Assembly: GCF_002120225.1 (NCBI RefSeq)
Contig: NZ_LAPZ01000005.1
Location: forward strand, 1-64,000
Reading direction: 5' to 3'
Length of the DNA: 64,000 nt
Source: Tenacibaculum holothuriorum
Lineage (GTDB): Bacteria > Bacteroidota > Bacteroidia > Flavobacteriales > Flavobacteriaceae
A model generated the notes under the pieces. The model worked only from the letters and a program-made list of their open reading frames with translations, was not told the DNA's origin and searched no databases. Positions 43,561 to 52,100 of this stretch are shown piece by piece. Both the position numbers and the translations under genes were made by a program. The stretch's first letter is position 1, and every line of letters starts with the position of its first letter.

Positions 43561-44112
43561 TTACGAAAGTGTACTGTTTCTACGAAGTTCTAACTTAATC
43601 TTTTGTAAAGTTTTATGAGTTGAAATCAACTCTGCGATAACCTTTTTTTGAATTATGCTAACATCCTCATTCATATAAGTCATCCATTTAGCATCTTTAA
43701 AAACTTCTCGTATATTTTTTAATTTTTGATGAGCTATTTCTGAAGTCATTAAAAATAAATCCTCTGTGTTTTCATCTTGAACTCTGCAAATCTTAGCTTG
43801 TTCATTCTGATAATCAACTGCTATATAAAATACTTTATCAAAAGAATTTAGTGGATAAAAATCATTCCAATTTGCAAAACCAACATAGTAATTTTGATTT
43901 TTATATTCTTCTATTCCTTTAATCTTCCAACGACAGTTAGCAACTCTTCCCCAGTGATTAGAATATCGAAAAACACCCTCATTTGTATAATAATAGTAGC
44001 TTCCTGACTTACTTTGAAAATGCGCTTTCATATCTTTAAAGAAATCTATCTTCTGCATTTCAAACTCACAGTAAGTGTATTTGTAAAAATTGAATTTGTG
44101 ATATTCTTTCAA
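43561..44112 (-). CDS. Hypothetical protein co-transcribed with the XRE regulator
   Basis: 183 residues starting at TTG 44112, exactly one base after the regulator's stop; an ATG at 44058 is the alternative. The sequence is rich in Tyr, Phe and Trp (SKSGSYYYYTNEGVFRYSNH, GRVANCRWKIKGIE, YVGFANWNDFYPL), a beta-sheet type with no recognised domain, followed by a helical end. It sits at the far side of the regulator from the PspA/flotillin operon and is probably a partner of that regulator. The function is unknown. Confidence 0.62.
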   Translation of the reverse strand: MKEYHKFNFYKYTYCEFEMQKIDFFKDMKAHFQSKSGSYYYYTNEGVFRYSNHWGRVANCRWKIKGIEEYKNQNYYVGFANWNDFYPLNSFDKVFYIAVDYQNEQAKICRVQDENTEDLFLMTSEIAHQKLKNIREVFKDAKWMTYMNEDVSIIQKKVIAELISTHKTLQKIKLELRRNSTLS

Positions 44113-44868
44113 CTACAATCGTTTTTTAAGTTTTACAAATTCTTGTTCTAAAAACAATAGTTTTTCTTCTAACAAGTCATTAAATTCTGGCAACCTTTTA
44201 AAAAACACATATCGTATTCTCCATAGTTCTTTTACCTCTTTAATATCATATCTTTTATCTTCAATATTTTTATGATCAGCTCTAAGCACCAATTCGTCAT
44301 TCTCCATATAAAGTCTCCTCAATACTAATTCATCTTTTACCAAAGCCAAAACAACCACACCTGCATTTAATTTCTTAATTACATCATTAGGAACAAACTC
44401 ACCAATTACTATGTCTTTTGGATACAAACCTTTATCGTGATTTGTCATCTCTAAATTCGTTACTGTATAACCTCTAAATTTCTTTTCTGTATTTATAGGT
44501 AATTTTAAGTACGGTAAATCTGATATAAAATTATCCTTATCAAACAATTCTATATAATCTGATATAAAATTATCCGTAATACAAGGTATCTTTGCAAAAA
44601 CTTCTTTAAATATTTTATCAGCTTCTAATGCAAGGTTTCCTTTAAAACGCAACAAATCGTTTACTGTTAATTCTGAAGTTAACAACTCATCAATCGATAT
44701 GCTAAAATAATTAGCAATCTTAATAATCGTTTCTATCTTCGGTTCACTCCTCCCCTCTTCATAAGCCCCTAACGTAGCCCTTTTCAAGTCAAACAACTCT
44801 GCAAAAGCCTGTTGACTCAAGCCTTTAACTCCTCTTATTTTCTTTATATTTTTACCAAAAAAAGACAT
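44113..44868 (-). CDS. XRE-type regulator with S24-like domain, no catalytic Ser visible
   Basis: 251 residues starting at an ATG. Residues about 6-60 are an XRE helix-turn-helix (IKKIRGVKGLSQQAFAELF, ATLGAYEEGRSEPKIETII). Residues about 128-205 resemble the LexA/S24 fold (GYTVTNLEMTNHDKGLYPKDIVIGE, VVVLALVKDELVLRRLY), but the Ser normally found in GDSM is absent and the Lys position reads LRRLY, so self-cleavage is unlikely. The central part carries an imperfect internal duplication (DNFISD twice, 13 codons apart; DNA 44517-44575). It is divergent from the PspA operon and is the likely local regulator. Confidence 0.85.
   Translation of the reverse strand: MSFFGKNIKKIRGVKGLSQQAFAELFDLKRATLGAYEEGRSEPKIETIIKIANYFSISIDELLTSELTVNDLLRFKGNLALEADKIFKEVFAKIPCITDNFISDYIELFDKDNFISDLPYLKLPINTEKKFRGYTVTNLEMTNHDKGLYPKDIVIGEFVPNDVIKKLNAGVVVLALVKDELVLRRLYMENDELVLRADHKNIEDKRYDIKEVKELWRIRYVFFKRLPEFNDLLEEKLLFLEQEFVKLKKRL
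44517..44575. repeat. 39-base-period direct repeat inside the regulator gene
   Basis: AATCTGATATAAAATTATCC occurs exactly at 44517-44536 and at 44556-44575. The repeat is in frame (13 codons) and encodes DNFISD twice in the regulator's middle region. Confidence 0.85.
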
Positions 44869-44883
44869 GTGTTGCTAATTTTA

Positions 44884-44914
44884 TTTGCAAAATAAATTTT
44901 ATTTTGTATCTTTA
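44884..44914 (+). promoter_or_regulatory. Promoter of the PspA/flotillin operon
   Basis: TTTG (44884-44887), exactly 19 bases, then TATCTTTA (44907-44914), the best -33/-7 pair seen in the window. The start expected near 44921 gives a leader of about 155 bases. Confidence 0.6.
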
Positions 44915-44915
44915 C

Positions 44916-44933
44916 GCTAACAATATTAGCTAA
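44916..44933. promoter_or_regulatory. Operator-like GCTAA repeats over the start of transcription
   Basis: GCTAA-CAATA-TTAGC (44916-44930) is an inverted repeat and TTAGCTAA (44926-44933) is a palindrome; a further GCTAA is at 44874-44878. The elements flank the promoter and the predicted start, where a repressor such as the adjacent XRE protein would act. Confidence 0.45.
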
Positions 44934-44976
44934 TACTTTTTAAAACAACTAATTTTTTTAGATAAAAAACTATATT

Positions 44977-45030
44977 ATGATACATTTTACACTATACATT
45001 ACAGCCTGCTTTTTACAAACTTTTTTGTAA
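44977..45030 (+). CDS. Possible 17-residue leader peptide of the PspA operon
   Basis: ATG 44977 opens MIHFTLYITACFLQTFL, ending at TAA 45028-45030. The stop lies inside a perfect hairpin TTACAAA/TTTGTAA (45013-45030), and the peptide is hydrophobic. The arrangement recalls leader peptides that control downstream genes, but no translation signal or homologue is known to me. Confidence 0.3.
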   Translation: MIHFTLYITACFLQTFL

Positions 45031-45078
45031 TATTGAAGTGCTAAAGAAAATGATTAACTATAACTAATTTAATTGCTA

Positions 45079-45474
45079 ATGAATTCACACTACACAAAAA
45101 CCAGAGATTTTTTACAAAAACTAAACTTTAACATTGTTAAAGAGAATGAGAAAGACGGAGTTTTAGTTATTGAAAAAGAAAACTTTGGTATTAAAAACCT
45201 AATTATAGGTGTAGCTTATCCTATTTTAATTATGGAGCAATTCATTTTTAAAATAAACAAACCAAGCGAAGAAGTTTTTAAAAGCTTACTTCAAAAAAAC
45301 AGAGACATTATCCACGGAGCATTTGTTTTAGATGAAACAGGCAGTCGTGTTATTTTTAGAGACACATTACAGTTAGAAAACTTAGATTTAAACGAGTTAG
45401 AAGCTAGTTTAAATTCTTTAAGTCTTTTATTAAGTGAATACTCTGACCAGATTATTACTTTTTCAAAATATTAA
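45079..45474 (+). CDS. YbjN/CesT-like small protein, first gene of the PspA operon
   Basis: 131 residues from ATG 45079; the TTG at 45073 is less likely. The sequence (RDFLQKLNFNIVKENEKDGVLVIE, IEKENFGIKNLIIGVAYPILIMEQF, LLQKNRDIIHGAFVLDETG, EASLNSLSLLLSEYS) has the alternating pattern of the YbjN/type III-chaperone fold, as found in the YjfI-like partner of PspA operons. It would be cytoplasmic and might bind a partner of PspA. It precedes pspA by 12 bases. Confidence 0.75.
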   Translation: MNSHYTKTRDFLQKLNFNIVKENEKDGVLVIEKENFGIKNLIIGVAYPILIMEQFIFKINKPSEEVFKSLLQKNRDIIHGAFVLDETGSRVIFRDTLQLENLDLNELEASLNSLSLLLSEYSDQIITFSKY

Positions 45475-45486
45475 AAAAAATAGATT

Positions 45487-46203
45487 ATGAATATTTTTAA
45501 ACGCTTATTTAAAATAGGGCAAGCAGAAGCTAATTCTGCTATTGATAAAATGGAGGATCCTATTAAATTAACAGAGCAAGGTATTAGAGACTTACGTTCA
45601 GACTTAGAAAAAAGCCTTGAATCTCTTGCGCAAATAAAAGCCTTAGCTATTCGTGCAAAAAACGATATAGAATCTTATACTTCTAAAGCAGAAGATTATC
45701 AGCAAAAAGCAATGCTTATTCTAAAAAAAGCTCAAAATAAAGAGTTAGAAATGAATGAAGCAGACCGTTTAGCTAAAGAAGCTTTAATGAAAAAAGAAGA
45801 AGCATCTCAAGAAATTTCAAGAACAAAAATTGAAGCAGAAAAATTAGACAGTTCTGTAGCTCAATTAGAAAAAAATGTTCAAGAAATTAAGAACAATATC
45901 AATAAGTGGGAAAATGAGCTAAAAACATTAAAAGCAAGAGTTAAAGTATCTAAAGCTACTAAAAACTTAAACAAACAAATGGCTGAGTTAGACAGCAGCA
46001 GCACTGTTTCTTTATTAGAGCGTATGAAAGATAAGGTAGCTCAAGAAGAAGCCCTAGCAGAAGCTTATGGAGATATTGCTAATTCAACAAAAACAATTGA
46101 TGATGAATTAAACTCTGCTTTAGATTTAAAAGAAAGTAATGCCGAAAATGATTTGGCTAAATTAAAAGAACAATTAGGATTAAATAACGACTCGAAAGCA
46201 TAA
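45487..46203 (+). CDS. pspA: PspA/IM30 family membrane-stress protein
   Basis: 238 residues starting at an ATG. The whole protein is coiled coil of the PspA/Vipp1 type with the opening IFKRLFKIGQAEANSAIDKMEDPIKLTEQGIRDL, an amphipathic helix 1 and the DP-x-x-x-x-E-Q segment, and a Glu-rich end. PspA oligomers bind damaged inner membrane and, in other bacteria, restrain an AAA+ activator. The genes that follow (membrane protein, flotillin, AAA+ ATPase) suggest a membrane-repair or raft-linked stress module. Confidence 0.93.
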   Translation: MNIFKRLFKIGQAEANSAIDKMEDPIKLTEQGIRDLRSDLEKSLESLAQIKALAIRAKNDIESYTSKAEDYQQKAMLILKKAQNKELEMNEADRLAKEALMKKEEASQEISRTKIEAEKLDSSVAQLEKNVQEIKNNINKWENELKTLKARVKVSKATKNLNKQMAELDSSSTVSLLERMKDKVAQEEALAEAYGDIANSTKTIDDELNSALDLKESNAENDLAKLKEQLGLNNDSKA

Positions 46204-46209
46204 TACGAT

Positions 46210-46908
46210 ATGACTTTACACGATTTAGTTTTTTCTACAATTAATGCACCATTAACAATACTGCTAATACTTTTAGCAGCCTATAGATTTGTAACCATGC
46301 TTTTCGGTTTAGATCTTGATTTTGACATGGACTTTGATATTGATGCAGATTTTGACACAGATGCTTCTTTCGACGCTTCTGGTTTAGATTTAGAAGATGT
46401 TTCTAACATCGAACTAAAGAACGAAACTATTGTTCGTAATAAAAGAAAAGAACTAAAATGGTGGCAAGTACTTCTTATTTATTTCAACTTTGCTGAATTA
46501 CCATTCTTATTTACGTTTACCTCATGGATATTCTTTTGGTGGGCAATAACAGTAATCAGTACATACTTAACTGGTAGTTACGATAATTCTTTCGGATTAA
46601 TATTCTTTTTTGCAGCTATTATACCTGCATTAATTCTAAACAAAATCTTCACCACTCCTTTTAAAGCAGTCTTTAAAAAGCTAGAAAGAAAAGGGGTTAG
46701 TGCGTTAGATTTAATTGGAAGAAAAGGAGAATTATTATCTAATATTTCAGGTAATAAATTAGGCAGTGTGAAACTATTTGTAAACAACGACCCTATAAAT
46801 ATTTACGCCCGATCTTTAGACGGAAGTTCTATAGAATCTGGTAAAGAAATATTAATCATCAAAGAATCTGACGATAAAAAATACTATTACATTCAACTAT
46901 ATAAATAA
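46210..46908 (+). CDS. NfeD/YqiJ-like OB-fold membrane protein with Asp-rich stretch
   Basis: 232 residues starting at an ATG six bases after pspA. One membrane helix is at about 12-36, then an acidic stretch with alternating Asp and hydrophobic residues (LDLDFDMDFDIDADFDTDA, about 36-56), two or three helices at about 90-155, and a carboxy beta domain of OB type (ALDLIGRKGELLSNISGNKLGSV, about 156-178). The place before flotillin matches YqiJ next to YqiK in E. coli. The Asp-rich stretch is a possible calcium or peptide site; this is inference. Confidence 0.85.
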   Translation: MTLHDLVFSTINAPLTILLILLAAYRFVTMLFGLDLDFDMDFDIDADFDTDASFDASGLDLEDVSNIELKNETIVRNKRKELKWWQVLLIYFNFAELPFLFTFTSWIFFWWAITVISTYLTGSYDNSFGLIFFFAAIIPALILNKIFTTPFKAVFKKLERKGVSALDLIGRKGELLSNISGNKLGSVKLFVNNDPINIYARSLDGSSIESGKEILIIKESDDKKYYYIQLYK

Positions 46909-46917
46909 AAACAAACT

Positions 46918-49014
46918 ATGAACTATTCGCTATTAAATTTAGCCGCATCAAATCTAACATCATCAATAGTTATGTTAGTCGTAGGTGGTCTAGTATCACT
47001 TGTGTTCCTTTTTGTAATTTTTATTGCACTTTTCTATAAGAAAATTCCACAAGGAGAAGCCTTAGTCAAAACAGGTTTTGGCGGTACAGCAGTTGCTTTC
47101 GACAAAGGAATGTATGTAATTCCTGTACTTCACAAAGTTGAAGTGATGGATATCTCTGTAAAGAAAATTGAAATTCAGCGTTTAGAAAGCGACGGACTTA
47201 TCTGTAAAGATAACATGCGTGCAGATATTAAAGTAGCTTTCTTCGTAAGAGTTAATAAATCTAAAGAAGCCATTATTGAAGTAGCTCAAACAATTGGTTG
47301 TGAAAGAGCATCACATATTGACACTTTAAATGACCTATTTGAAGCAAAATTCTCAGAAGCCTTAAAAACGGTAGGTAAAAAATTCGAATTTGTCGAATTA
47401 TATGAATCTAGAAGTGAATTTAGAGATGAAATTATTAACGAAATTGGTAGAGATTTAAACGGATATACATTAGAAGATTGTGCTATTGATTACTTAGAGC
47501 AAACTCCTGTACAATTCTTAAAAGCTGATAATATTTTAGATGCAGAAGGTATTAAGAAAATTACTGAATTAACTGCTGCTCAAAACGTAAAATCTAATTT
47601 AATTAAGCGTGACGAAGAAAAAACCATTCGCAAACAAGATGTTGAAGCAAGAGAAGCTATTTTAGAATTAGACAAGCAATTAGCTGAAAAAGAAGAGCAA
47701 CAAAAAAGAGAAATCGCTAACATAAAATCTCGTGAAGAAGCAGAAACTTTAAAAGTCGCTGAAGAAGAACGTTTAAAATCCGAAAGCGCTCGCATTGCAA
47801 CCGAAGAGAAAATTCAAGTAGCAGAAGAAAATATGCAACGTCAAATTATTGTTGCTGAGAAAAATAAAATACGTACAGAGGCAGTTGAAACAGAACGTGT
47901 AGAAAAAGACAGAGCATTAGAAGCTACAGAACGTGAACGTATTGTAACATTGGCTCAAATTGAAAAAGAAAAAGTTGTTGAAGTTGAAAAGAAAAACATA
48001 CAAGATGTTATTCGAGATAGAGTAATGTTAGAAAAAGGTGTGGTTGAAGAGCAAGAAAACATGAAAGATATTGAAGCTTTCAAAACAGCAGAACGTGAAA
48101 AGCAAGTAAAAATAACTATTGCAGAAGCTGATGCCGAAGAGTCTTTAATCAAGACTATCAAAGATGCAGAAGCGCAAAAAGAAGCAGCAAAGCAAAAAGC
48201 AGAAGAAATCAATATTGAAGCTCAAGCGCAAAAAGAAGCTAGCGAAAAAGAAGCAGAAGCTCGTAAAACATTAGCGGAAGCTAAAGCGAAAGAAGAAGCT
48301 ACAATTGGTTTATCTGAAGCTCAAGTAATGCATGCGAAAGCTGATGCTAGTGAAAGACAAGGATTAGTAGATGCATTAATCATTGAAAAGAAAGCAAAAG
48401 CTGAAGCAGCTGGAATCGAAGCAAAAGCAGATGCTATCAAGAAAGAAGGAATGGCAGAAGCAGATGTAATCAAAGAAAAAGCATTAGCTGATGCAGCTGG
48501 AATCGAAGAGAAAGCTGAAGCTATGAAGAAACTTGATGGTGTTGGTAAAGAACATGAAGAATTTAAGCTACGTTTAGAAAAAGAATTACAAGTAGACTTA
48601 GCTCAAATCAACATTCAAAAAGATATTGCAGATGCACAAGCACAAGTTATCGGTGATGCATTAAAAGCTGCTAATATTGATATTGTTGGTGGAGAAACAA
48701 TGTTCTTCGATCAAATCATTGGGCAAATTACCAAAGCAAAAGGATTTGATAGATTAGTACAACATAGTGATAATATTCAAGATGTAAAAGATGCTATCTT
48801 AGGAAGCGACGATGTAAAAGGAAACTTATTAGACAAAGTGAAAGACTTTGCTACCAAATATGGAATTTCTACAGAGGATATTAAAAACTTAACAGTCGCA
48901 AATCTTTTAATCGATTTAAGAGGTAAAGCTACAAACTCAAGTGATGAAAATCTTTTTAGCAATTTATTTAATCTTGCTAAAGGACTAGGTTTATCTGATA
49001 AAAAATTATCATAA
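46918..49014 (+). CDS. Flotillin family (YqiK-like) protein
   Basis: 698 residues starting at an ATG. One membrane helix (about 16-42), an SPFH/band-7 domain (KIPQGEALVKTGFGG, about 43-230, including AFFVRVNKSKEAIIEVAQTIG), a very long Glu/Lys/Ala coiled coil (about 230-550, with EEAETLKVAEEERLKSESARI and tandem AEADVIKEKALADAAGIEEKA repeats), and a carboxy domain (about 555-698) with DVKDAILGSDDVKGNLLDKVKD. The layout is flotillin/YqiK. Flotillins scaffold membrane domains and, beside PspA, probably take part in membrane-stress control. A terminator follows. Confidence 0.95.
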   Translation: MNYSLLNLAASNLTSSIVMLVVGGLVSLVFLFVIFIALFYKKIPQGEALVKTGFGGTAVAFDKGMYVIPVLHKVEVMDISVKKIEIQRLESDGLICKDNMRADIKVAFFVRVNKSKEAIIEVAQTIGCERASHIDTLNDLFEAKFSEALKTVGKKFEFVELYESRSEFRDEIINEIGRDLNGYTLEDCAIDYLEQTPVQFLKADNILDAEGIKKITELTAAQNVKSNLIKRDEEKTIRKQDVEAREAILELDKQLAEKEEQQKREIANIKSREEAETLKVAEEERLKSESARIATEEKIQVAEENMQRQIIVAEKNKIRTEAVETERVEKDRALEATERERIVTLAQIEKEKVVEVEKKNIQDVIRDRVMLEKGVVEEQENMKDIEAFKTAEREKQVKITIAEADAEESLIKTIKDAEAQKEAAKQKAEEINIEAQAQKEASEKEAEARKTLAEAKAKEEATIGLSEAQVMHAKADASERQGLVDALIIEKKAKAEAAGIEAKADAIKKEGMAEADVIKEKALADAAGIEEKAEAMKKLDGVGKEHEEFKLRLEKELQVDLAQINIQKDIADAQAQVIGDALKAANIDIVGGETMFFDQIIGQITKAKGFDRLVQHSDNIQDVKDAILGSDDVKGNLLDKVKDFATKYGISTEDIKNLTVANLLIDLRGKATNSSDENLFSNLFNLAKGLGLSDKKLS

Positions 49015-49023
49015 CAACCACAC

Positions 49024-49057
49024 AAAGAGTTTATCATGTTTGATAAACTCTTTGTTT
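49024..49057 (+). terminator. Terminator between flotillin and the giant ATPase gene
   Basis: AAAGAGTTTATCA (49024-49036) pairs with TGATAAACTCTTT (49041-49053) over a four-base loop, then GTTTTCT. It would separate the flotillin operon from the ATPase gene unless readthrough occurs; a weaker AAGGTG/CACCTT stem lies at 49083-49103. Confidence 0.85.
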
Positions 49058-49154
49058 TCTATATTATTTAATAAATAATTCAAGGTGTATTCTATTTCAC
49101 CTTCTTATTTATTGTTTCTATTTATTTAAAAACCAACTACACTTTTAAAAGTAC

Positions 49155-52100
49155 ATGGAAAACCAAAACAATGCGCAGCAATTAGACGGCGGTACTTATG
49201 AAATCATTCAAGGTAGATTGCAAAAACAAAAGCAAGACCTACAAGAACGATTGCATAAGCTAAATGAAGACAGAAAACATGTTTTTGGGGCTATAGAAAC
49301 CAAATTAATTGCTAACGATAGAATCAACACCGAAAACAACTGTATTGCTAGAGATATTGTGTCTTTAGGAAACATTTCTATTTTCGGATATAACGTTCAC
49401 TTTGGATTAAGAACCGACATTAAATTATCGGATGTGTTTAGTATCTATGAATTTAAAGAGCAACACTTTCAAATTCAGTCTTTAGATTTATTAAACGACC
49501 CTGTTTTTATAGACGATTTCACTAACCTCTATAAATATTACCGAAATACCATTTTCTCAAAGTTTGCCATTATTGGAAACTACTTGTACATGGTTTTTCA
49601 ATTAAGCGAAAACAAAAGCGATATCAAAGCTTTTAAATGGTTGATTAATGAAGGAAGTTTACGGTATATAGACAATCGTAGTGAACATGAATATAAGTTT
49701 CCTACCCAACATGAGTTTAAATGGCAAGAGGTAACTCGAGACATGCACCGATATGGTACCTATTCTCATGTTTCTATTTTAGACAAAGTTTTTGTAGAAA
49801 CTATTGGTGGAGACTTAACCATTAAAATTGAAGATAACACAGATGAAGGAAGAGGAATTCTTGCGGAGCCTGTTGAACATATAGATCAAACCTTAGATGA
49901 TGGACAATTTCGTTATGGTAATTTAGGAAACCTAATTACCCTAGAAGTAAAACCATTTCAAGAACCTGCACGATACTTTGTATACAATCATAAACTTCAA
50001 GAAGTTCAAAAAATTGATAGTATTAAAGACACTGCGGTTCAGTTACCAGATGATCATGGTATTATATTCCCAAACGGATACTACCTTCAAACTGGAGAAT
50101 ACAAGCTTTTTGAAAACGATGCTAAAGAAGTAAAGTTTCAAGAAAAAATAATCTCTCCAAACGGAGAAGATTTTTTATACGTTTTCTATGCAACCATTCG
50201 TGGTTTGTATATTTTAATGTCTTACAATATCATAGAACAAGAAGTTAAAACTCCTATTATTTGTAATGGTTTTACCGTATTACAAAATGGAGAGCTTTGT
50301 TATTTTAAAACAGAAAACGAACAAACCAAACACCATGTTGTTCAGATTTGGCAAACTCCGTATTTAAAAGGAGATTTTATGCCTTCTCAGCATGAAGATA
50401 GTTTGTTATATAAAATAGGAAACAAAGACATTGTTCGTGCCATGGCTGAGTGTCACGAATTAATCAACCTATTAAACAAAGAAGATAATTATACAGGTTT
50501 ATACAATGATATTGCCAAAATATCTAAAGATATAAACGACACTTATTATTGGTTACCAGAAAAAGAAACTTCTCAATTAAACCTTCCAATTGCTCAAATT
50601 AACGAAGCTGCCAATGCCGCTATTGAAGAGTTTGAGAAAGTTGTTCAGTTAAAAAAACAGGCTGAAAAGGAGACCAAGAATATCAATACGAAATCAGAAG
50701 AATTATTTGGTAAAATTAAAAGTACCTCTTTTAAATCTATTGATGATTTTGTAGTGCTTTTAAACCAACTTCGCACCTTACGTGGAGAAGTAATTAGCTT
50801 ACATGATATTCGTTATATAAATGCAGACCTTTTAAAAGAATTAGAAGAGCAAGTTGCTGAGCAAAACAACCTTATTTCTAAGCGTTGTGTTCAATTTCTT
50901 TTAAACGATAAGGCTTTAGAACCTTATCACAATAGAGTTGCAGAAAAACAAGCCGCATTACCTAACATTAAAAAGGTAATTGATGCCAAATCTTTAGAAA
51001 AAGAAGTGAATCAAATTACATCTGATTTAGAGATGTTAATTGATATTGTTTCCAATTTAGAAATCGAAGACACTTCTCAATCTACAAAGATTATTGACAA
51101 TATTTCTTTGATATTTGCTACACTAAACCAATTAAAATCTGGAATTAAAAACAGTATTAAAAGTTTAGGTAGTAAAGAAGCTAAAGCTGATTTTAATGCG
51201 CAATTAAAATTAATTGACCAGAGTATCATCAACTATATTGATATTGCCAATACTCCAGAAAAATGTGACGAGTTCTTAACCAAAACAGCTATTCAACTTG
51301 AAGAATTAGAAGGTAAGTTTGCCGACTTTGAAGAGTTTATTGTTCAAATTATTGAAAAAAGAGAAGAGGTTCATGCAGCTTTTGACAATAGAAAGAATAG
51401 CTTAATTGAAAAAAGGAATAAGAAAACTGTTGCTTTACAAACTGCTTCAGAAAGAATTTTAAAAGGTGTTCGTAAAAAAGCATTGAGCTTTAATTCTAAT
51501 GAAGACATCAATGGATACTTTGCTGCTGACCTAATGATTAACAAAGTAAGAGACATCATTAGTCAGTTAAAAGAACTAGATGATATTGGTAAAGCTGAGG
51601 CCATTGAAACGCAATTAAAGGTTGCCAAAGAAGATGCTCTTAGAAAGTTAAAAGACAAACAAGAATTATATGAAGATGGTGAAAATGTAATTAAATTAGG
51701 ACAACATAAGTTTGGTGTAAACAGACAAATATTAGACTTAACGATTGTTTATAAAAATGAGCAATTATACTATCACCTTACAGGAACTGATTTCTATGAA
51801 GAAGTTTCGAACGAAGTCTTACTAAATTCAAAAAAATACTGGAACCAAGAGCTAGTTTCTGAAAACGACACAGTGTATAGATCTTCTTATTTAGCTTTTA
51901 AATTATTTAAAAAATTCAAAGAAGAAGAGCTCATCAACCTAACAGAAGAAGATTTATTAGCTTTAATACAAAAAGAAAGTAGTAATTCATATGCAGAAGG
52001 ATATGTAAAAGGAGTTCACGATGTAGATGCCGCTAAAATATTACATCTGTTAGTACACAAACACCATGAATTAGGTTTACTAACCTTTACTCCCAATACG

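Noticed and set aside
47900..48500. Tandem repeats in the flotillin coding sequence as a possible DNA repeat
   Set aside because: They reflect the Ala/Glu/Lys coiled coil of the protein; the DNA copies are imperfect and in frame.
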